Positions 5,801-10,606 of a DNA stretch of 13,712 nucleotides are shown in pieces. The DNA is from Candidatus Zixiibacteriota bacterium. Lineage in GTDB: Bacteria; SM23-81; DAOVCL01. The stretch spans positions 1 to 13,712 of the forward strand of contig DAOVCL010000030.1 of assembly GCA_030670005.1 (NCBI GenBank). Direction: 5' to 3'. The position numbers were made by a program, and so were the translations under genes. The notes under the pieces were generated by a model, which saw only the letters and a list, made by a program, of their open reading frames with translations, had not been told where the DNA came from and ran no database searches. The stretch's first letter is position 1. Every line of letters starts with the position of its first letter.

Positions 5801-7640
5801 AGTGGTGCTGGATAATGCCGGCCCCACCATCTCCAACTGCATCTTCTCCTACAACACCTATGGGCTGGAATTCCAAGGCAGCTCAGCTCCCACAATTGCG
5901 AATAACTGGCTTGAGAATAACACATATACCCCCATATTGATGTCCCTGGTCTCCGATCCCTCCTTCTCCGGGGATAGCTTCTCTGCCAATGGTTACAAGG
6001 CCCTGGGGATAATAGGGGAAACCTTAGCCTCTGATGTGAGCTGGGGAAAGCGAGCCGTTGCCGGGGACAATAACATCGTTTATCTGGTGACTAACGATCT
6101 CACCGTCGGCGCAGGGGCGATTCTTACCATTGAGCCCGGAGTGGTCATCAAGTTTTTGAATCATAACGTAGAGATCCATGTCAAAAAGGCATTGAGGGCT
6201 CAGGGAGGCTCGACTCGGGATAGCCTTATCGTCTTCACCTCAGCCAAGGATGATTTCTATGGGGGAGACACGAACAACGATGGGGCAATCACCAGTCCAG
6301 CCACAGGCGATTGGGGAAGGATAAATTTCGGGGAGACATCCTGGGATCCACTATGTCACCTGGAGGACTGTGTGATCAGATACGGAGGAGGGCATACCAG
6401 CTCCTGGGGGGCAGTGGAGATGACCAATGCCAGCCCAACGATACTCGATTGTATCATAAGCGATAATCAAAACGGGGTAGTAGCTCACGGGGCCTCAGAC
6501 CCCAGCATAAACGGCTGCGATATCTATGGCAGTCATTACTATGGGATCAAAAACATTGACCAGGCCTTCTGTATTGATGCCCAGAACAACTGGTGGGGTG
6601 ATGATACAGGGCCTCTGGATGAATCCGATGACCCCGATGTCTGTGGTGGTCTCTATAACCCTGGCGGTCTGGGAGACGAGGTCAGCGATGGGGTAGACTA
6701 CCAACCCTGGGCCATCGGAGAGGTCTTGAATCCCCAGTTGGGCGATGTGAGTATGAACGGGGAGATAATGGCCTACGATGCCGCCCTCGTCCTTAGGCAT
6801 ATAGCTGAGTTGGACACCTTAACCGAGCAACAGTTGGAGCTGGCCGAGGTCTCAGGCAACGGCGGAGTGACTGCCTACGATGCCTCATTGATCCTGCAGT
6901 ATGTGGCCGGAATTATCACTTTCTTCCCCGCAGAGTCCACCTTTGCTAAATCAGCATTCGCTTCTTTAGGGGGTGGCTTTGGCATTAATGACATCTCGGT
7001 TGCTCCGGGGGATACCTTCACCGTTTTTATTAGAGTGGAGAATGGCCAGGGGCTCTTTTCCTCGGAGATGGATCTGGGTTATGACCCAACCATCCTGAAG
7101 CTGCAGGATATCTCCACCACCCCGCTCACCTCCTCGTTTATCTTCACCCATAACATCCTGCCCAATGGTCGGGTGAAGTTAGCCCTGGCCGGGTCTAAGC
7201 CTTTGAAGGAGGGAGGAAATCTTCTGGCGCTCACTTTCTCTATCCCCAGAGGGCTACGAGATGTCCAGGAGACCTCTTTGACCTTGTCCCAGGTGGGGGC
7301 CAATGAGAGGGACTTCACCAGCTCGGCCAGGTCGGCTAAGGTGAGGATTATGGGGCTTCCCTCTTCCTTCAAGCTCTCTCAGAACTATCCCAATCCATTT
7401 AATCCCAGCACCTGCATAGCCTATCAGTTGCCCTCTAAGGCTACTGTGCAGCTAAGGATCTATAATGCCCTGGGTCAATTAGTGGTCACCTTAGTGGACG
7501 AGGAGAAGGAGGCCGGCTACCACCAGGTGTTCTGGGATGGTAAAGACGATATGGGTCGAGCTACGACAAGCGGAGTCTATTTCTGCCGTCTGATCGCTGG
7601 GGGACATTCCCAAATCAGGAAAATGCTTCTCATCAGATAG
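2898..7640 (+). CDS. Secreted beta-helix repeat protein with dockerin, cohesin and T9SS sorting domains
   Basis: This 1580-aa protein starts at a GTG preceded by AAAGGGAGAG. A signal peptide (KKLRLIKLILFLTPLMVLG) covers about residues 2-25. Six tandem units follow, marked by I-x-P-G-V-x-x-K at about residues 65, 267, 473, 674, 878 and 1079, a period of 201-206 aa. Each contains beta-helix-like N/G-rich strands. A dockerin-like domain lies at about 1281-1341 (GDVSMNGEIMAYDAALVL, then a second SGNGGVTAYDASLIL half). A cohesin-like domain follows at about 1362-1484. The last ~95 residues are a type A sorting/FlgD-Ig-like domain (NYPNPFNPST, DGKDDMGR, SGVYFCRL). Known family roles: cohesins bind dockerins, and the sorting domain sends cargo through the T9SS to the surface. 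No catalytic domain is recognised, so a structural, adhesive or glycan-binding role is inferred. The next gene is 16 bp away and probably co-transcribed. Confidence 0.9.
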   Translation: MKKLRLIKLILFLTPLMVLGATVSSQGWVQVSGNITSNTTWFRADTVYWVVGDVSIQPGVTLTIEPGVIVKFNLYRQLNVYGKLMAAGGSTSDSLIYFTSIRDDNVGGDTNGDGNATIPAQRNWKSIKFYDSSDDNSLLKWCIIRYGGNGNIGVIELSDASPTIAHSIVAEGYYGIACRGTSSPLISQTEIQTCIMTPIAITLDADPIFDAFVFSERDNGYDALGLLGGDFYGSSFLRIRDAVDVENITYLLLESVTIREGATYSIQPGVVIKFLNYNVGIFVEGTLVADGTQDSIIVFTSVKDDNYGNPLDTNNDGSQTSPSIGDWRRIKFLDTSIDPNCILDNCVIKFGSSYHYPYPMGVVEIDDASPTVSNCLISDNEYGISIRDLSNPQITDNQIVNSRYIPILMSISANPTFSGNQFVNNGYIALGIIGDVIAVDSQLPQRNVAGYENITYLVNNNVTITSGARVTIQPGVVVKFRSYKKILVEGALVAEGTLDSLIVFTSEKDDYYGNPGDTNDDGSSTVPAHSNWASLNFLDTSDDAVCVLGYCVIKYGGYSSSGGVELSNAGPTISHCLIADNYYGIECDGNSDPNILDNQISYSYSTPIYMSLKSNPHFSGNSFEANGYKALGIIEGTLSSDATLSPRTVAGIENMAYLLLNSLTIGPGATLTIRPGVVIKPLTYGRSITVQGGLSAQGTADSLVVFTSVKDDAYGGDTNNDGSQTSPSASDWSRIRFEGTSIDSVCMLDHCAILFGGWYSSNPYKGMIQANSASPVISNCTIANASYGIVCRGTSYPQITDNQILNIIHLPITISLISDPTFSGNQLFNNAYTALGIYGETLAEDVTIRRRDLAGYENITWMLDENLSVTSGATLTIEPGVVIKPRGVKMLTVWGTLVADGTPDSPIVFTSEKDDSYGNPEDTNNDGSITQPASGNWYYIKFEDTSDDLNCVFDNCVIRYGGHYNHGGVVLDNAGPTISNCIFSYNTYGLEFQGSSAPTIANNWLENNTYTPILMSLVSDPSFSGDSFSANGYKALGIIGETLASDVSWGKRAVAGDNNIVYLVTNDLTVGAGAILTIEPGVVIKFLNHNVEIHVKKALRAQGGSTRDSLIVFTSAKDDFYGGDTNNDGAITSPATGDWGRINFGETSWDPLCHLEDCVIRYGGGHTSSWGAVEMTNASPTILDCIISDNQNGVVAHGASDPSINGCDIYGSHYYGIKNIDQAFCIDAQNNWWGDDTGPLDESDDPDVCGGLYNPGGLGDEVSDGVDYQPWAIGEVLNPQLGDVSMNGEIMAYDAALVLRHIAELDTLTEQQLELAEVSGNGGVTAYDASLILQYVAGIITFFPAESTFAKSAFASLGGGFGINDISVAPGDTFTVFIRVENGQGLFSSEMDLGYDPTILKLQDISTTPLTSSFIFTHNILPNGRVKLALAGSKPLKEGGNLLALTFSIPRGLRDVQETSLTLSQVGANERDFTSSARSAKVRIMGLPSSFKLSQNYPNPFNPSTCIAYQLPSKATVQLRIYNALGQLVVTLVDEEKEAGYHQVFWDGKDDMGRATTSGVYFCRLIAGGHSQIRKMLLIR

Positions 7641-7656
7641 GGTATAGGAGGAAAAG

Positions 7657-9717
7657 ATGCTAAGATCCAAAATCAAAAAACTCGCTGCCCTGGGGCCAAT
7701 TCTTCTCCTTTTGTTTTTCTTGGCCGCTCCTCCTGATGCAGAAGCCGTGCATTTCACCCTTCCCGATGATGCCTCGGCCCAAGCCGGAGCAACGGTGGAG
7801 ATTCCCATAAACAGCGATGATTTGACAGGGGAGGGGATACTGTCCCTGCAGATTACCATCACCTACAATCAGAACATCCTCACTGCCACGGATGTCACTG
7901 AAACTGGGACGATTCTCGAGCCCTGGGGAGATGTTACCTTCCATTCCTTCCCAGGAAGGGTTAACTTAGCCGCCTCTGGAGCCGAGCCCTTATTCGGCAG
8001 TGGAATCCTGGCTAAGATAGTATTCGCTGTCTCACCTGATGCAAATGAGGGATGGAGCACAAACCTTAGCTTCAGCGATGTTCTGCTCAACGAAGGGGAT
8101 CCGCAAGCAACAACCGAAGACGGAAGGTTCGTCGTAGCTCATACCCCTCGGATAACGATCAGCCCGGATGGGGGCGAATTGGCTGTGGGAGAGGCTCTTG
8201 GGTTCAATGTCACGGGCGATGTGACCCCTCCCCTAAGCTGGGGAACCACTGATGGCTTGGTGGCCACAATTGACTCTATGGGGCAGTTGACCGCTGTAGG
8301 CGCTGGTGACTGCCGGGTGGTAGCCCAGGATTCCCTGGGCCTGGTTGATACCACGGGGGTTATCAGCGTGAGGCCATTTACCATCACCGTGCCCGATACA
8401 TCGATAATGGAGGGGAGAACCTTTGACCTCCCCATCAGGGTAACGGATGTCAGCGGGGCGGGGATATGCTCTTGGCAGTTTGCCCTCAGTTACAGGACTA
8501 ATATCCTGACGGCGATTGATGTGATTGAAGAGGGAACCCTATCGGAAGGCTGGGGGGATGCCGTTTACAGTGTCACCGAGGGAGAGATAAAAGTATCCCT
8601 CTCCGCCACTCAGGCCTTGAGCGGTGAGGGGATCCTGGTTTACATTCGCTTCCAGGTTACCCCAGAAGGGAGTGGCGGTTCCTCTCTCACCCTCCTCGAA
8701 GTGATCTTCAATGAGGGGATACGGGCTAAGATCTATAACGGTTATTTTACCCTCATCCAAGCGCCCGTGTTCACCGTTACCCCAAATACCGCTGTCCTCA
8801 CGGTAGGAGATTCACTTCAGTTCAGTGTTACCGGGCCGGCCACCCCACCCTACAGTTGGAGCACAACAGACAGCTCCATAGCTACCATTGATGAAAATGG
8901 CCTATTAAGGGCAGTTGAGGCGGGCATTTGCAGCGTCATCGTTGTAGATTCCCTGGACATAAGCGCCTCCTCCGGGCCTATTGTGATCAATAAGGTGGCG
9001 GTGAGCGCTCCGGATACAACGGGCCCTCAGGGGGGCATTATTAGCCTGCCCATCAGGGTGGAGGATGATGTAACAGGACTGGAAATCTGGTCCCTGGAAA
9101 TGACCCTCTCCTTCAACGGGAACATTCTCAGGGCAGATAGTGTGATTATAGATGGAGCCCTAATGGAGGGATGGACGCTTTTCTTTAATCCCTCGGAGGA
9201 TCAGATAACGGTGACTGCCGCTGGAACATCTCCACTGAGTGGAGAGGGACCTTTGCTCTTCATCGAATTCCAGGTTGATTCTAACGCTAACGTTGGGGCA
9301 AACAGTCCCCTTGAGCTGGACAGTTTTCTCTTCAATGAAGGGGTCCCTTCGGCGACCCGCATCGATGGGTTGCTCAGGGTTGGGCCGCCGGAGGGAGTTG
9401 AGGAGGAGCCAGAGGGTTTAATTCCCTATTCCTTCAGGTTGAGACAGAACTATCCTAATCCATTTAATTCCACCACCCTCATCCATTATCAACTGTCCGC
9501 CGTCCGCGGTCGGCCGTCCGCCGTCATCCTAAAGGTCTACAATTTGCTGGGCCAGGAGGTGAAGACGCTGGTGGAGAGGGAGCAGGCTCCAGGTTACTAC
9601 ACAGTGAGATGGGATGGACGGGATGGCTTGGGTGAGGAGGTGACCAGCGGGATATACTTCTGCCGTTTACAAGCGGGAGGTTTTGTAGAGACAAAGAGAA
9701 TGGTTCTACTCAAATAA
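7657..9717 (+). CDS. Secreted triple-cohesin, scaffoldin-like protein with T9SS sorting domain
   Basis: This 686-aa protein starts at an ATG preceded by TAGGAGGAAAAG. The signal peptide spans about residues 1-30, with AEA just before the likely cleavage site. Three cohesin-like domains lie at about 33-160, 241-366 and 447-576; each has an L-x-x-NIL strand and an LLNEG/IFNEG/LFNEG motif near its end. Two BIG2-type Ig-like domains at about 164-238 and 370-446 separate them, with paired W-x-T-TD-x-x-x-ATID and AGxCxVxxxDS features. The C-terminal ~95 residues are a T9SS type A sorting domain (NYPNPFNSTT, RWDGRDGLG, SGIYFCRL). No enzyme domain is seen. The multi-cohesin layout resembles a short scaffoldin, and its operon partner carries a dockerin, suggesting that the two bind on the cell surface. 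A GC-rich in-frame insertion sits in the sorting domain at about residues 614-623. Confidence 0.9.
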   Translation: MLRSKIKKLAALGPILLLLFFLAAPPDAEAVHFTLPDDASAQAGATVEIPINSDDLTGEGILSLQITITYNQNILTATDVTETGTILEPWGDVTFHSFPGRVNLAASGAEPLFGSGILAKIVFAVSPDANEGWSTNLSFSDVLLNEGDPQATTEDGRFVVAHTPRITISPDGGELAVGEALGFNVTGDVTPPLSWGTTDGLVATIDSMGQLTAVGAGDCRVVAQDSLGLVDTTGVISVRPFTITVPDTSIMEGRTFDLPIRVTDVSGAGICSWQFALSYRTNILTAIDVIEEGTLSEGWGDAVYSVTEGEIKVSLSATQALSGEGILVYIRFQVTPEGSGGSSLTLLEVIFNEGIRAKIYNGYFTLIQAPVFTVTPNTAVLTVGDSLQFSVTGPATPPYSWSTTDSSIATIDENGLLRAVEAGICSVIVVDSLDISASSGPIVINKVAVSAPDTTGPQGGIISLPIRVEDDVTGLEIWSLEMTLSFNGNILRADSVIIDGALMEGWTLFFNPSEDQITVTAAGTSPLSGEGPLLFIEFQVDSNANVGANSPLELDSFLFNEGVPSATRIDGLLRVGPPEGVEEEPEGLIPYSFRLRQNYPNPFNSTTLIHYQLSAVRGRPSAVILKVYNLLGQEVKTLVEREQAPGYYTVRWDGRDGLGEEVTSGIYFCRLQAGGFVETKRMVLLK
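9495..9525. repeat. GC-rich repeat inside a coding sequence
   Basis: GTCCGCCGTC occurs twice (9495-9504 and 9516-9525) around GCGGTCGGCC. The stretch is far more GC-rich than its surroundings and encodes SAVRGRPSAV. This lengthens a loop that is shorter in the matching domain of the upstream protein (QLPSKATVQLRIYN). It looks like an in-frame repeat insertion tolerated in a surface loop. Confidence 0.55.
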
Positions 9718-9837
9718 GGCCAAATGACCTCCTCGCCCCTTGACAATAAGGGAAGGATAGTTTAAGAGAGATAGAGGGGTCGTGTCTTTACTTTTGACTT
9801 TCCGATATCTTAAGTTTTAATAAACATCAAATGCACG
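9718..9837. other. Intergenic region after the cohesin operon
   Basis: No gene seen. A short CCCTT/AAGGG stem occurs at about 9736-9751 but lacks a T-run, so no terminator is called. The segment contains a candidate promoter at 9794-9821 and ends at the left direct repeat. Confidence 0.4.
9794..9821 (+). promoter_or_regulatory. Candidate sigma70 promoter for the HicBA pair
   Basis: TTGACT (9794-9799) and TTTAAT (9816-9821) each match the consensus at five of six positions, with a 16-base spacer. A transcript from about 9829 would run through the left repeat hairpin into the antitoxin gene. The assignment is tentative because this DNA is A/T-rich. Confidence 0.35.
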
Positions 9838-9933
9838 GAAACAGGGGACGGTGGTGCAGAAACTGTCAAGCACTTTCGGCTTGCCGTCCTCTATCTCCCT
9901 AATTTCTATTTTTCAGCCTGACCCCATTTTTAC
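9838..9933. repeat. Left ~96-bp direct repeat flanking HicBA
   Basis: This copy matches 10510-10606 at all but a handful of positions. The left part (about 9843-9892) forms a hairpin, GGGGACGG pairing with CCGTCCTC and an inner GTGC/GCAC pairing. The right part (9899-9934) is identical to the 36-bp copy at 2125-2160. The element contains no ORF. It is probably a non-autonomous mobile or REP-like element; no transposase is present in the window. Confidence 0.85.
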
Positions 9934-9960
9934 ATTTTTATTTTATTGGAGGCGTGAAGG

Positions 9961-10161
9961 ATGAATATCGAGATTGAACACGAGGAAAATGGTCGGTGGA
10001 TAGCCGAGATTCCCGATCTACCCGGTGTGATGACCTACGGGCAGAGTCGTGAAGAAGCGATTTCAAAGGTCAAAGCTTTGGCCTTGCGTGTGCTGGCTGA
10101 TCGGCTCGAACACGGCGAGACAATTCCCGAATTGCGTGAAGTCTTTGCGGTACTGGCATGA
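9961..10161 (+). CDS. hicB: HicB-family antitoxin (short form)
   Basis: This 66-aa protein carries the HicB signature of a partial RNase-H-like fold: an N-terminal strand followed by NGRWIAEIPDLPGVMTYGQSREEA and an amphipathic helix to about residue 50, then GETIPE. In known HicAB systems HicB binds and neutralises the HicA mRNA interferase. This protein is about the minimal size and has no room for a C-terminal helix-turn-helix or ribbon-helix-helix DNA-binding domain, so any autoregulation would need another mechanism. The ribosome binding site GGAGG (9949-9953) is well spaced. Its stop overlaps the start of the toxin gene by four bases (ATGA at 10158-10161), which indicates translational coupling. 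The order is antitoxin first, the reverse of the E. coli hicAB order. It lies just inside the left direct repeat. Confidence 0.9.
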   Translation: MNIEIEHEENGRWIAEIPDLPGVMTYGQSREEAISKVKALALRVLADRLEHGETIPELREVFAVLA

Positions 10162-10373
10162 ATCAATGGCCGTCAACCAAAGCTCGCCTCGTGCTGGCCG
10201 CCTTGCTGCGAATTGGCTGGACAGTCAAACGTCAATCTGGAACGTCTCACCGAGTTCTGTCGCGACCTAGCTTGTCCGATTACGTCTTCGCATTTCATGA
10301 CCGAGGAGAGATTGGTCCCCGCATGCTAGCACGCATCGCCAAGCACACGGGCCTTACACCTGAGGATCTCTGA
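10158..10373 (+). CDS. hicA: HicA-family toxin (mRNA interferase)
   Basis: This 71-aa protein fits the small dsRBD-like HicA fold, whose members cleave mRNA through an essential histidine. The region RIGWTVKRQSGTSHRVLSRP matches the usual G-[FW]-x-x-x-R-Q-x-GSHH pattern, so His31 is the probable catalytic residue; the common SHH pair is SHR here. The segment YVFAFHDRGEIGPRMLARIAKHTGLTPEDL matches the C-terminal strand, helix and L-x-x-I-x-x-x-x-G-L-[TS]-x-E-[DE] ending. It overlaps the antitoxin gene by four bases and has no separate promoter visible. Its stop is six bases before an attC-like site, the spacing expected of an integron cassette gene. It appears intact. Confidence 0.88.
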   Translation: MNQWPSTKARLVLAALLRIGWTVKRQSGTSHRVLSRPSLSDYVFAFHDRGEIGPRMLARIAKHTGLTPEDL

Positions 10374-10379
10374 GAAACT

Positions 10380-10455
10380 ACCTAACAAAGCGCTGCATGT
10401 GACCGCTATTCCGCTGCGCTCCACTTTTAGCCGCCGGTTACCCCTGTCGTTAGGC
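10380..10455 (+). other. attC: Integron attC-like recombination site
   Basis: ACCTAAC at 10380-10386 matches the R'' consensus RYYYAAC, and GTTAGGC at 10449-10455 matches R' (GTTRRRY). They are 76 bp end to end and inverted relative to each other. The words between, including AACAAAGCGCTGC and CCGCTATTCCGCTGCGCTCC, are typical of attC sites from environmental gene cassettes. TGACCG can pair with CGGTTA to extend the folded stem, although the L-box pairing is imperfect. The orientation is standard: the site follows the 3' end of the cassette gene. No integron integrase or second attC is present in the window. Confidence 0.75.
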
Positions 10456-10509
10456 GCACCTGGGATTTGGCGCAATAATGGAACTGATACAGGAATCTTG
10501 CAAATCAAA
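10456..10509. other. Spacer between attC and right repeat
   Basis: Fifty-four bases with no recognisable gene or site. If the unit is a cassette, this is either the beginning of a lost next cassette or the original flanking DNA. Confidence 0.4.
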
Positions 10510-10606
10510 GAAACAGGGGACGGCGGTGCAGAAACTGCTAAGCACTTTCGGCTTGCCGTCCCCTATCTCCCTAATTTCTATTTTTCAGCCCGACCCCATT
10601 TTTTAC
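10510..10606. repeat. Right ~97-bp direct repeat flanking HicBA
   Basis: This is the second copy of the 9838-9933 element, differing by a few substitutions and one extra T near the end. Its hairpin is better paired: AGGGGACGGC (about 10516-10525) is the exact complement of GCCGTCCCCT (about 10554-10563). On the minus strand the stem is followed by GTTTCTTTG, so it could terminate sppA transcription. Its final bases supply the sppA stop codon (10603-10605). Confidence 0.85.

Noticed and set aside
2898..6600. Regular ~610-bp periodicity as a possible CRISPR or satellite array
   Set aside because: The repeats are coding, divergent at the DNA level and far longer than CRISPR repeats. They are protein tandem units.
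3600..6800. Several minus-strand ORFs of 60-120 codons inside the 1580-aa gene
   Set aside because: They recur at similar positions in successive repeat units, as expected for antisense shadows of a repetitive coding sequence.
9736..9751. CCCTT/AAGGG hairpin as terminator of the cohesin operon
   Set aside because: The stem is only 5 bp and no T-run follows.
10049..10270. A 73-codon + strand ORF overlapping both hic genes
   Set aside because: It is a shifted frame of hicB and hicA, both of which carry clear family motifs in their own frames.
10456..10509. A second integron cassette after attC
   Set aside because: Only 54 bp separate attC from the repeat; there is no ORF and no second attC core.
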